Shown here one piece after another: positions 7,439 to 14,974 of a stretch of 16,282 bases of DNA (positions are counted from its first letter, which is position 1; each line of letters opens with the position of its first letter). The notes under the pieces were generated by a model, which was not told where the DNA came from, made no database searches, and was given only the letters and a program-made list of their open reading frames with translations. This DNA comes from Planctomycetota bacterium (GTDB lineage: Bacteria; Planctomycetota; Planctomycetia; Pirellulales; Pirellulaceae), in the NCBI GenBank assembly GCA_023430365.1, contig JAEZAS010000498.1, positions 1 through 16,282 on the forward strand. The letters are read 5' to 3'. A program made the translations under genes and the position numbers.

Positions 7439-8938
7439 CTACGCGTTTAGCAGCCGCTTGAAACGCTCGTAAGCGTCGTTCCAGGGCCAAGGCATCTTCG
7501 GTACGTACTCTTCCACCTTGAAGCTGCCGCGAACCACTTCGCGGGCCTGCGCGATAGAACCGACTCCGCCGTCGGCGACCACCTGCATCATCACGTTGCC
7601 GATCGCGGTCGCTTCGACCGGACCAGCTACCACCCGCCGGTTGCACGCGTCGGCTGCCATCTGACAGAGCAGCCTGTTCTGCGTGCCGCCACCGACGATG
7701 TGAATCGTATCCAATCGGCCGTCAATCAATTCCTCGAGATAGCCGAGCACCATGCGATACCGCAGGGCGAGACTTTCGAGAGCACAGCGAATGACGGCTC
7801 CTTCCGACGTAGGCGGAACCTGGCCGGTTCGCTGACAGTATTCGCGAATCGCGGCCGGCATGTCCTTGGGGGCCGTAAAGCACGGGTCGTCGGGATTGAT
7901 GAGCGAGATCAGCGGCGCCTGCTCGCCGGCCCGGCGGGTGAGTTCTTCCCAGCCGTACTCGTGCCCCTCCTGCTTCCAGATGCGACGGCACTCCTGCACG
8001 AGCCACAGGCCGGCGATATTCTTCAGCAACCGTGTGGTGCCGCCGACGCCTCCTTCGTTCGTGAAGTTCAGGTCGTACACGCGCTGGTTGATAACCGGCT
8101 CCGGCGTCTCCACGCCCATTAGCGACCAGGTGCCACTGCTGATGTAGCACCAATTCGGCTTAGCGCCCGGCTGAGACTGGGCGGGGACCGCCATCACGGC
8201 GCTGGCCGTGTCGTGAGTGCCTGGCAACACAACCTGCACGTCGCGAAGGCCCGTCTCCTCGGCCACGGCGGGGCGAAGGGGACCCAGCTTCGTGCCGGGC
8301 TGAACGATGTCGGCCAGCATGCCAGTCGGAATGCCGAATTTCTCGAGCAGGCCGCGAGCCCACGTCTTCGTGCGCGGATTGTAACACTGCGAGGTCGAGA
8401 CGTCGGTGTATTCGTTCGCCTTCTCTCCGGTGAGCAGCCAGTGAAACACATCCGGAATCATCAGCAGCGTTTGAGCGTGCTCAAGCAGCGGCGAGTTGCC
8501 CCAGCGCATCGCGATGAGCTGGTAGAGCGTGTTGATCTCCATGAACTGTACGCCCGTCTCGGCGAAGATCTCTTCGCGAGGAACGACCTCAAACGCCTTC
8601 GGCAGCAATCCGGCCGTGCGGCTGTCGCGATAGTGGTAGGGATTGCCGAGCAGTTCGTCGTTGCGGCCAAGCAGGGCAAAGTCGACACCCCAGGTGTCGA
8701 CCCCCACGCTCGCGACGCGGTTGCCATACTTCTGTCCTGCTTCGCGGAGCCCACGCTGCACGTGCGACCATTGGTTCAGCAGATCCCACTGCAATCGGCC
8801 GGCGGCGCGCACCGGGCCGTTGTCGAAGCGGTAGCCCTCTTCGAGCGTCAGTTCCTTCCCGTCGTAGATGCCGGCCACCACGCGTCCGCTGGAAGCCCCC
8901 AGATCGACCGCCAGATATACTTTCGACGCCTCTGCCAT
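7439..8938 (-). CDS. rhaB: Rhamnulokinase
   Basis: The enzyme phosphorylates L-rhamnulose to L-rhamnulose 1-phosphate with ATP, the second step of L-rhamnose breakdown in the cytoplasm. The 499-residue protein is a full-length FGGY-family kinase. It has phosphate-1 motif DLGASSGR (12-19), GVDTWGVDF (79-87), the sugar-binding/catalytic GTHDTASAV (220-228, D223 the likely base), SSGTWSLMG (257-265), NFTNEGGVGGTTRLLKNIAG (281-300) and the adenosine motif VGGGTQN (415-421). This set is specific to RhaB rather than xylulo-, glycero- or fuculokinase. I prefer ATG 8938; a TTG at 8956 would add six residues but has no ribosome-binding site. It lies 74 bases after the O-methyltransferase gene. No rhamnose isomerase or rhamnulose-1-phosphate aldolase is in the window. 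Confidence 0.93.
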   Translation of the reverse strand: MAEASKVYLAVDLGASSGRVVAGIYDGKELTLEEGYRFDNGPVRAAGRLQWDLLNQWSHVQRGLREAGQKYGNRVASVGVDTWGVDFALLGRNDELLGNPYHYRDSRTAGLLPKAFEVVPREEIFAETGVQFMEINTLYQLIAMRWGNSPLLEHAQTLLMIPDVFHWLLTGEKANEYTDVSTSQCYNPRTKTWARGLLEKFGIPTGMLADIVQPGTKLGPLRPAVAEETGLRDVQVVLPGTHDTASAVMAVPAQSQPGAKPNWCYISSGTWSLMGVETPEPVINQRVYDLNFTNEGGVGGTTRLLKNIAGLWLVQECRRIWKQEGHEYGWEELTRRAGEQAPLISLINPDDPCFTAPKDMPAAIREYCQRTGQVPPTSEGAVIRCALESLALRYRMVLGYLEELIDGRLDTIHIVGGGTQNRLLCQMAADACNRRVVAGPVEATAIGNVMMQVVADGGVGSIAQAREVVRGSFKVEEYVPKMPWPWNDAYERFKRLLNA

Positions 8939-9012
8939 ATTCGAAATGCCGCCCAAAGCAAAGGGACACAGAACTTAGGATCGCCCGATGGTGACCGGTT
9001 GCCGCCGGAGCG

Positions 9013-10062
9013 TCAAGCCTTGACCGCTTCCAGGACTCCGCAGTGGATGAGCGTCGGCGTCAGCGGTCCGGGAGAGAGCCCCGCCGCCGATAGCCAGCCG
9101 CGATATTCGGCGGCGCTATAGGCCCGACCCTCGGTCAACGTGAAGAGGGCGGCTGAATAAAGGGCAATCGGCAGCGGACCAGCCAGGTCGTCGCTTAGAA
9201 ATACGTCGTGAATCCACAACTTGCCGCCAGCAGGCAGAACATCGGCACAGCGGGCGACGAGCTGTTGGCACTGCGGCACGTCCCAGTCGTGCAGCACGTT
9301 CGACAGCAGGATCACATCGCAATCGGTAGGCAGCGGATCGACAAACATGTCCCCCGGCTGGCACTCCAGGCGATCGGCCACGCCATACTGCTCGGCGAAC
9401 TCGCGGGTGATCTTGAGCACCTCGGGACGATCGAAAACGACCGCCGTGAGCGAAGGATTTCGCTGCAGCAGCGCGATGCTGTAGATGCCGGTTCCCCCTG
9501 CCACATCGAGCACTCGTCGGGCATCCGGGAGGGGCAATTTGTCGGCGAGGACCGGAGCCACGTTCTTCGCCCGCCCGGCAAGCGCCAGCGTGAAGTGGCG
9601 GGCCGTGGCCTCCTGCTCCATTGCCGATTCGAGGCCGTCGCGATAGATGAAGGCGGCTCCGCCATCCTTGGCTTCCGCGTTGGCGGGCCGGTTGGTCCGC
9701 AGCCGCTCGACCATCTCGATCACCCCAGGGCTCTGCGCCGCCAGGCCGATATAGTCGCTCACATCTCCCGGTCGGCCGGGCAGAAGATGGTCTTTGGCCA
9801 CTTCGGTCAATTGCAGCAATGCGCCCTGCTGCTGGAGCAATCCCATGGCCTTCAGCGCGCACGTCAAGACGACAAACGGCCGCTCGTCCAGTTGGATCGC
9901 TCGCCGAAGCTCGTCCGCCTCTATCCCATCGCTCCCGATCCGCTGAAACACCTGCAGATGGGCAATCGCCGCCGTGAGCAATTCCGTGCCGTAGCTGCCA
10001 CGAAAGTGCTCGAACAGGAGCGTCGGATCGGTTTTGGGCGACTCGAGCAAGCTGGATTTCAC
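9013..10062 (-). CDS. SAM-dependent O-methyltransferase, plant-COMT/acetylserotonin type
   Basis: The 349-residue protein matches the class of O-methyltransferases that includes acetylserotonin, caffeate and bacterial polyketide/bacteriochlorophyll methyltransferases. An N-terminal helical, dimerisation-type winged-helix region (about 15-100) precedes the Rossmann domain. The latter shows SAM motif I LDVAGGTG (185-192), acidic residue D211 after beta-2, GDMF (237-240) and NVLHDWD (255-261), whose H258 is the likely catalytic base. TEGRAYSAAEY (310-320) is the typical late motif. The start is GTG 10062, with AAGGA about nine bases upstream. It begins 28 bases after the prpC stop codon and precedes rhaB, so it is probably co-transcribed with both. 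The methyl acceptor is unknown. Its place in a methylcitrate operon makes a small organic acid or a related metabolite possible, but no residue proves this. Confidence 0.9.
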   Translation of the reverse strand: MKSSLLESPKTDPTLLFEHFRGSYGTELLTAAIAHLQVFQRIGSDGIEADELRRAIQLDERPFVVLTCALKAMGLLQQQGALLQLTEVAKDHLLPGRPGDVSDYIGLAAQSPGVIEMVERLRTNRPANAEAKDGGAAFIYRDGLESAMEQEATARHFTLALAGRAKNVAPVLADKLPLPDARRVLDVAGGTGIYSIALLQRNPSLTAVVFDRPEVLKITREFAEQYGVADRLECQPGDMFVDPLPTDCDVILLSNVLHDWDVPQCQQLVARCADVLPAGGKLWIHDVFLSDDLAGPLPIALYSAALFTLTEGRAYSAAEYRGWLSAAGLSPGPLTPTLIHCGVLEAVKA

Positions 10063-10090
10063 GCGACGTGGTCCTTGCGTGCCGTTGGGA

Positions 10091-11206
10091 CTATCGGGAC
10101 GAAATCGCCGCGTATTTGCGCACGGCTGGGCCCTTGTAGATCGCTCGCGGGCGGATCAGGCGATTGTTGTCGAGCTGCTCGGTCACGTGAGCGCTCCAGC
10201 CGACCACGCGGGCCACAACGAACAGTGGCGTGTACAGGTCGACTGGCAAGCCCAGGTAGTGGTACAGCCGGGCACAGGGCCAATCGACGTTCGGCGGCAA
10301 GCTCTTTTCGGCGCGGACGATCTGTTCGATCGTCTCCGCCATCTGCTCCATGTCGGTGTGCCCGGTTTCCTGGGCGACTTCGGCGGTCAGCTTCTTCAGA
10401 TAGACAGCCCGCGGGTCCCCCTCGCGATAGACGCGGTGGCCGAAGCCCATGATCCGCTTCTTTTGCGCCAGGGCGTCGCGAATCCACTTTTCCGCCTTGC
10501 TCGATTCGCCGACTTCGAGCAGCACTTCCATCGCGCGTTCGTTGGCCCCGCCGTGGAGCGGTCCCTTGAGGGTGCCGATGGCCGCGGTGATCGCCGAGTG
10601 CAGGTCGGAGAGCGTCGATACGACGCAGCGCGCCGCGAACGTCGAGGCGTTGAACTCGTGCTCGGCGTACAAAATCAGCGACACGTCCATCGCCTTCACC
10701 TGGCGATCGGTGGGCTTCTCTCCCTTGAGCATCCACAGCAGGTTAGCGGAGAAGTCGAGCGACTTGTCGGCAGGAACAGGCTCCTTGCCTTGGAGGAGCC
10801 GATGCCGGGCCGCGACGACGACCGGCAATTGGGCGAGCAGCCGAGTCGCCTTTCGCACGTTGGCGTCGTGACCATTCGAACCGGTCTCGGCGTCCCAGTG
10901 AGCCAGCAGGCTGCAGCCGCTGCGCAGCACATCCATCGTTGGCGCGTGCTTGGGAATCGCCCGGATTGCGTCGACAACCTGGCTGGGGATGTGGGCCTCG
11001 TCGCTCAACTGCTGGCGAAACGCCTGCAACTGGTCCGCCTTCGGCAATTCGCCGTGCAGGATCAGGTACGCGACTTCGTCGTAGGTGGAGTTCTCCGCGA
11101 GATCCTCGATCGCATAGCCGCGATACGTCAGACCGGTTGCCACCGTGCTGATGGCGGTCTCGCCGGCGATCACACCTTCGAGGCCGGGGCTGTAGTTTTC
11201 AGTCAT
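10091..11206 (-). CDS. prpC: Citrate synthase family, probable 2-methylcitrate synthase
   Basis: The 371-residue enzyme belongs to the short citrate synthase type. Catalytic residues are in place: H218 in GPLHGGANE, H257 in GFGHRVYREGDPRA and D308 in PPNVDWP. The CoA/oxaloacetate-binding blocks YAEHEFNASTF (180-190) and GLPVDLYTPLF (319-329) are also present. Alone, sequence cannot easily separate citrate synthase from 2-methylcitrate synthase. The PrpB gene 80 bases upstream on the same strand favours 2-methylcitrate synthase, which joins propionyl-CoA with oxaloacetate in the methylcitrate cycle; a bifunctional enzyme is also possible. The start is ATG 11206, with no strong Shine-Dalgarno site. 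The protein has no extra N-terminal domain, as expected for the NADH-insensitive type. Confidence 0.9.
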   Translation of the reverse strand: MTENYSPGLEGVIAGETAISTVATGLTYRGYAIEDLAENSTYDEVAYLILHGELPKADQLQAFRQQLSDEAHIPSQVVDAIRAIPKHAPTMDVLRSGCSLLAHWDAETGSNGHDANVRKATRLLAQLPVVVAARHRLLQGKEPVPADKSLDFSANLLWMLKGEKPTDRQVKAMDVSLILYAEHEFNASTFAARCVVSTLSDLHSAITAAIGTLKGPLHGGANERAMEVLLEVGESSKAEKWIRDALAQKKRIMGFGHRVYREGDPRAVYLKKLTAEVAQETGHTDMEQMAETIEQIVRAEKSLPPNVDWPCARLYHYLGLPVDLYTPLFVVARVVGWSAHVTEQLDNNRLIRPRAIYKGPAVRKYAAISSR

Positions 11207-11286
11207 GGTCGGTACTGCTGTGCGGTTGGTTGGAGAGTAGTGGACGGCGAGCGATCGGCTGACGTGCCCAGGAGCGAGCCCGCGGC

Positions 11287-12159
11287 TTAGGGCAATCCGA
11301 AATGGGCCCGATCGCGTTCTTCGAAGTCTTGATAATTGATCAGGTCGTACAGCTCTTCCCGCGTCTGCATCAGGTCGAGCAGGCTGGCTTGGGTTCCCTC
11401 ATTCGCAATCACGGCGAGGGCCGCCTCCACCGCTTTCATGGCGACTCGCTGGGCCGTGACGGGATAGAGAGCGACGGAGTAACCCAATTGAGCAAGTTCG
11501 TCCAGCGTTAACAGCGGGCTTTTGCCGAATTCGGTCATGTTGGCGAGGAGCGGCGCTTCGACCTCGCGCGCGAACCGTTCGAACTCGTCCGGACCAGCAA
11601 GGGCTTCCGGAAAGATCCAATCGGCGCCAGCATCGACATAACGCTTGGCCCGCTCGATGGCGTCGTCGAGTCCGTGAACGCCGCGCGCATCGGTGCGCCC
11701 GATGATCACCAGATCTTCGTCACTTCGCGCGGCGGTGGCTGCCCGGAGCTTGGCGCACATCGTGTCGGCATCGACCAGCGATTTGCCGGAAAGATGACCG
11801 CAGCGTTTGGGAAGTTGCTGGTCTTCGAGCTGGATGGCCGCAACGCCCGCCGCTTCGAGCTCCACAATGGTGCGTTCGACGTTCAGGGCTTCGCCGAACC
11901 CAGTGTCCGCGTCCACGATCAGCGGAATGCTGATGCTCCGCGTCAGGTAGGTCGCTTGCTGGACGAGCTCGCTCAGCGTGAACAGGCCCACATCAGGAAG
12001 TCCCAGTACGCTCGTCGACAGCGAAGCTCCGGACAGATACGCGGCTTCGAACCCCATTCGCTCAATCAGCCGGCCCATCAGGGCGTTGGGCGCACCGGGG
12101 ACCTGGATGATCGATTCGGCGATCGCTTCGCGCAGTAGCTTGCCGGGAGAGGTTTGCAT
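11287..12159 (-). CDS. prpB: 2-methylisocitrate lyase
   Basis: The enzyme splits 2-methylisocitrate into pyruvate and succinate, the last step of the methylcitrate cycle. The 290-residue protein has the isocitrate lyase/PEP mutase barrel: YLSGA (41-45), metal-binding VDADTGFG (82-89), LEDQQLPKRCGH (111-122) with catalytic C120, GRTDAR (154-159), FPEAL (173-177) and NMTEFGKSP (207-215). KRCGH together with NMTEFG and a length under 300 residues point to PrpB rather than isocitrate lyase AceA, which is much longer. ATG 12159 lacks a Shine-Dalgarno site. A -10-like element a few bases upstream suggests a very short leader. It is the first gene of the probable five-gene minus-strand operon. Confidence 0.95.
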   Translation of the reverse strand: MQTSPGKLLREAIAESIIQVPGAPNALMGRLIERMGFEAAYLSGASLSTSVLGLPDVGLFTLSELVQQATYLTRSISIPLIVDADTGFGEALNVERTIVELEAAGVAAIQLEDQQLPKRCGHLSGKSLVDADTMCAKLRAATAARSDEDLVIIGRTDARGVHGLDDAIERAKRYVDAGADWIFPEALAGPDEFERFAREVEAPLLANMTEFGKSPLLTLDELAQLGYSVALYPVTAQRVAMKAVEAALAVIANEGTQASLLDLMQTREELYDLINYQDFEERDRAHFGLP

Positions 12160-12192
12160 GGATTATGCGGATTATCGAGCCGATATCGCTCG
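12160..12192 (-). promoter_or_regulatory. Candidate prpB promoter/operator
   Basis: Read on the minus strand, GATAAT (12176-12171) matches a -10 box in five of six positions. I see no good -35 at the usual distance, so an activator may be needed. Directly upstream and sharing one base with it is an inverted repeat, CGAGC and GCTCG with a seven-base spacer holding the GATATC palindrome (12176-12192). A direct repeat, GGATTAT on the plus strand, occurs at 12160-12166 and 12169-12175. If the -10 is used, transcription would start about five bases before the ATG, nearly leaderless, which fits the absent ribosome-binding site. The functional role is inferred. Confidence 0.3.
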
Positions 12193-12302
12193 GGCAGTGG
12201 TGAATGTTCAGCCGAATGATAGGCCGCGCCGAGGGAACGTAGCAAGTGGTGACGCGTCGCTGGCTTCCACTTGCGAGAGATGCCGATTAACTTGGCACGT
12301 TT

Positions 12303-13976
12303 ATGAATCAGCCGGCCGCCGACAATTCGAGCGAGTCCCCGATCCGCTCCGGTGAAACGGCGGACTTGCTTTCGGCTGCGCCGAACGAGCCAGCCGGCTG
12401 GGTGGCGATGGAAGTGGTCTGGCTCCTGGCCATCTTCTTTCTCTTCGCCGGTTCGCCGCCCCCCAACGTTGGAGAAGCGCACTACCTGGCCAAGGCCAAG
12501 CACTACTGGAACCCCAGCTGGGTCGCGGGGGACCTGTTCCTCGACTCGGTCGACGCGCATGGAGTGTTCTACTGGACGTTTGGCTGGCTGACGCAGCACT
12601 TTTCGTTGGAAGCGACCGCCTGGATCGGGCGATTGATCACCTGGTTGCTGCTCGCTTGCGCCTGGCAACGCCTCAGTTGGGCCCTGATTCCCGTCCGCTT
12701 TGCCTCGCTGCTCTCCGCAGGGTGGATGCTGCTTCTGCTGCAACGATTCTTTATGGCGGGGGAATGGATTGTTGGCGGCGTGGAAGCGAAGGGCATGGCG
12801 TATGTCTTTGTCTTTTTCGCCTTGGAAGGACTCGTGCGCGGTCGCTGGCGAGCGGCGACGTTGCTGGCCGGAGCGGCCACCGCCTTCCACGTGCTCGTCG
12901 GCGGTTGGACGCTCGTCTGTCTGGCCGCGGCCTGGCTCCTGTCACCCGCGCAGCGGTTGCCACTCGTTCGACTCTGGCCCGCCTTGGTCGGAGCCGTTGT
13001 TGTCGCGTCGCCGGGGCTGGTTCCGGCGCTGTGGTTAACTCGAGGTGTTGACCCAGCGATCGTCGCTGAAGCCAATCAAATCTATGTGTTCGAGCGACTT
13101 CCCCATCACCTGGTGTTCCATCGTTTCGAGCATAGCTACATGGCGCGGCATGCGCTGCTGGTGATCGGCTGGGGGGCGCTTGCGTGGCAGTTGCGAAGGC
13201 ACGAGGCGTTTCGTCTGCTCAATCTGTTCGTTGCCGCCGCCGTGGCGCTAGGTGTGATCGGCATCGTGATCGATCAATCGCTCCTTTGGCAGCGGGAACT
13301 GGCTGCGAAGCTCCTGAAGTACTACTGGTTCCGCCTGGAAGACGCTGTCGTTCCCGTGGCGACCGGGCTCATGATTGCCCGGCAGGCGGTGGAAGCTTAT
13401 CGTCGCCGACCGGCCGTGGGCGCATGGTTGATGCTCATCGCCATCGCGGTGGCTGCACTCAATCTGGCGGAAGTTCGCTACCAACGATCGCAACTACGAT
13501 TGCCTGGCAGCTTTTTGCAGCCCAAGCCCATGACCTTGTCGCCCGATCGAGCGGCGGCTCCTGCGAATGAGCTCTCGCCACAAGCGGTATTCCGCTACTG
13601 GCTCGATGCCACGAAGTGGATCTCTGAAAACACTCCCAAGGACGCTCGCTTCCTCACACCCCGGCGGCAGCAGACCTTTAAGTGGTATGCGGAGCGACCT
13701 GAAGTCGCCAATTGGAAGGATGTGCCGCAAGACGCCGCGGCCGTAGTCGAGTGGCGGAAGGCGATCGAAGAGATCTATCCGCGTTCGACGGGCCGCTTCG
13801 ATCTCGCGGCGCACAACGAAGCGGAGCTCTTGCGGCTGGCCGAGAAGTACGACGCCGACTACCTGCTCCTCGATCGTCGTCGCGCGGGTCGACCGCTCTC
13901 CTGGCAACGGGTCTATCCCGCTTACGACGAGGAGAACCCTGCCTACGAGGTCTATCGCGTCCCCCGCAGCCAATAG
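12303..13976 (+). CDS. Polytopic membrane protein of a planctomycete-type family, function unknown
   Basis: The 557-residue protein has about eight to ten hydrophobic segments between residues 33 and 390 and a soluble C-terminal domain (about 420-557). Family-like features are GEAHYLAKAKHYWNP (57-71) just after TM1, DAHGVFYWTFGW (84-95), GEWIVGGVEAKGMAYVFVF (153-171) and, in the soluble part, ISENTPKDARFLTPRRQQTF (440-459), followed by KWYAERPEV and WKDVPQDA. The acidic/His-bearing loop after TM1 and the mixed membrane/soluble layout recall GT-C-fold glycosyltransferases. I believe it belongs to a family annotated as DUF6798, but I cannot confirm the name. ATG 12303 has no clear Shine-Dalgarno site. 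It is divergent from prpB across a 143-base spacer, and the Nudix gene follows 46 bases downstream. Confidence 0.85.
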   Translation: MNQPAADNSSESPIRSGETADLLSAAPNEPAGWVAMEVVWLLAIFFLFAGSPPPNVGEAHYLAKAKHYWNPSWVAGDLFLDSVDAHGVFYWTFGWLTQHFSLEATAWIGRLITWLLLACAWQRLSWALIPVRFASLLSAGWMLLLLQRFFMAGEWIVGGVEAKGMAYVFVFFALEGLVRGRWRAATLLAGAATAFHVLVGGWTLVCLAAAWLLSPAQRLPLVRLWPALVGAVVVASPGLVPALWLTRGVDPAIVAEANQIYVFERLPHHLVFHRFEHSYMARHALLVIGWGALAWQLRRHEAFRLLNLFVAAAVALGVIGIVIDQSLLWQRELAAKLLKYYWFRLEDAVVPVATGLMIARQAVEAYRRRPAVGAWLMLIAIAVAALNLAEVRYQRSQLRLPGSFLQPKPMTLSPDRAAAPANELSPQAVFRYWLDATKWISENTPKDARFLTPRRQQTFKWYAERPEVANWKDVPQDAAAVVEWRKAIEEIYPRSTGRFDLAAHNEAELLRLAEKYDADYLLLDRRRAGRPLSWQRVYPAYDEENPAYEVYRVPRSQ

Positions 13977-14022
13977 GGTCGCGGCACACAGCGTCGAACG
14001 TCTCCATTAGAATGGATCGGTC

Positions 14023-14790
14023 ATGGACGCTGGACCGATTCTCGATTTCGAACAGCATCTGAAACGCCAGCTCTCGGCGCCTTTGCCTGGACCGATGGTC
14101 CAGCGGCAGTTGGCGCCCGAGTTAGCTTTTGGCCGGCATCGCGGTCCTGTGCCCGCCGACGCTCGGCAGGCCGCCGTGCTCATGCTCGTCCATCCGGTCG
14201 CTGCCGAATTCACCCGGAGCGCGACAAGCGGCGCTTCGCAGGGTGATTCTTCCCAGCAGTCACCTGGCACCGCCAGCGAGACGTCCGCGGCGGATTGGAT
14301 CATTCCCGCCATCGTACGCCCCGCGCACATGAAGTATCACCCGGGGCAAATTGCCATTCCCGGTGGGATTGTCGAGCCAGGCGAATCGCTGCTCGGCGCC
14401 GCAGTCCGCGAGTTTGAGGAGGAACTCGGAGTGCTGCCGGACGATTTTCAGATCCACGGTCAGCTTTCCCCCGTCTTTGTCTTCGCGACCGGCGCCCAAG
14501 TGACCCCCTTTGTGGCTTTCGCCGAGCATCCGCCGCACTGGAAGCCCAACCCGGAAGAGGTCGAGAGTGTGGTGGAAATCCGCCTGGCCGACTTGCTTCG
14601 GCCGACATCGCGTGGCGCCCACACCATTCGTCGCGGCAGGTTCACGATGCGAGCGCCACACTTTCAGATTGGCGACCACCTGATCTGGGGCGCTACGGCG
14701 ATGATCCTGGCCGAGTTTGCTGCGATTTGCTCCGCAGCGCGTCTGCATCTGAACCCGCGTAACCCGCAGCCTACGCAGGACGCAACTTAA
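14023..14790 (+). CDS. Nudix hydrolase, CoA pyrophosphatase (NudL)-like
   Basis: The 255-residue protein carries a complete Nudix box: G115, E121, R129, E130, E133, E134 and G136 fit GX5EX7REUXEEXGU. The preceding IVRPAHMKYHPGQIAIPGG (97-115) resembles the extra signature of coenzyme A pyrophosphatases (NudL, NUDT7/8), which cut CoA to phosphopantetheine and 3',5'-ADP. That function is inferred from family. Residues about 62-91 are a Ser/Gly/Thr/Gln-rich low-complexity insert between the first strands of the fold, which makes the protein longer than the usual ~200 residues. ATG 14023 is 46 bases after the stop of the membrane protein gene. There is no clear ribosome-binding site, and a small inverted repeat, CCATT-AG-AATGG, lies at 14004-14015. 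The two may be co-transcribed. Confidence 0.88.
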   Translation: MDAGPILDFEQHLKRQLSAPLPGPMVQRQLAPELAFGRHRGPVPADARQAAVLMLVHPVAAEFTRSATSGASQGDSSQQSPGTASETSAADWIIPAIVRPAHMKYHPGQIAIPGGIVEPGESLLGAAVREFEEELGVLPDDFQIHGQLSPVFVFATGAQVTPFVAFAEHPPHWKPNPEEVESVVEIRLADLLRPTSRGAHTIRRGRFTMRAPHFQIGDHLIWGATAMILAEFAAICSAARLHLNPRNPQPTQDAT

Positions 14791-14835
14791 CCGTCGAAAC
14801 GTTCCGCGATTGGCGTGGCGGACCACCTAGCCACC

Positions 14836-14865
14836 TTGGCGGAAAAACGGCCGCACCTCTATATT
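14836..14865 (+). promoter_or_regulatory. Candidate sigma-70-type promoter for argC-argJ
   Basis: TTGGCG (14836-14841) and TATATT (14860-14865) are separated by 18 bases. They match the -35 consensus in four of six and the -10 in five of six positions. The predicted start near 14872 leaves a leader of about 100 bases before argC. The 184-base spacer from the Nudix stop to argC holds nothing else I can name. Confidence 0.4.
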
Positions 14866-14974
14866 GATTCACGGCGCCTTTCAGCCGGAAACCGTTGCTC
14901 GCCAGAACCTTTCCGCCGCTGGCGTGTCATGCAGCGTGGGCGGTTCGGGATCGCTATTCCACCTTTGGGGGTAC

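Noticed and set aside
7374..7646. N-terminal extension of the Gfo/Idh/MocA gene
   Set aside because: It would overlap rhaB by about 200 bases, has a low-complexity Arg/Gly/Ser sequence and precedes a normal Rossmann start that has its own ribosome-binding site.
8939..8956. TTG start that would add six residues to RhaB
   Set aside because: No ribosome-binding site, and the family N-terminus is complete from ATG 8938.
9208..11290. Long plus-strand frames (about 414 and 418 codons) opposite the methyltransferase and prpC genes
   Set aside because: They mirror well-supported minus-strand enzymes with catalytic motifs intact. They have no domains of their own.
12078..12890. 270-codon minus-strand frame running across the prpB start and the membrane protein gene
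   Set aside because: It overlaps two supported genes and the divergent spacer. Its composition is Arg/Gln/Pro-rich, typical of a shadow frame.
14008..14013. TAGAAT as a -10 box giving a leaderless Nudix mRNA
   Set aside because: No -35 partner at a suitable distance, and the upstream gene is only 46 bases away, so co-transcription is simpler.
14864..14974. 37-residue extension of ArgC from TTG 14864
   Set aside because: The codon overlaps the predicted -10 box, and ArgC proteins begin directly at the nucleotide-binding strand.
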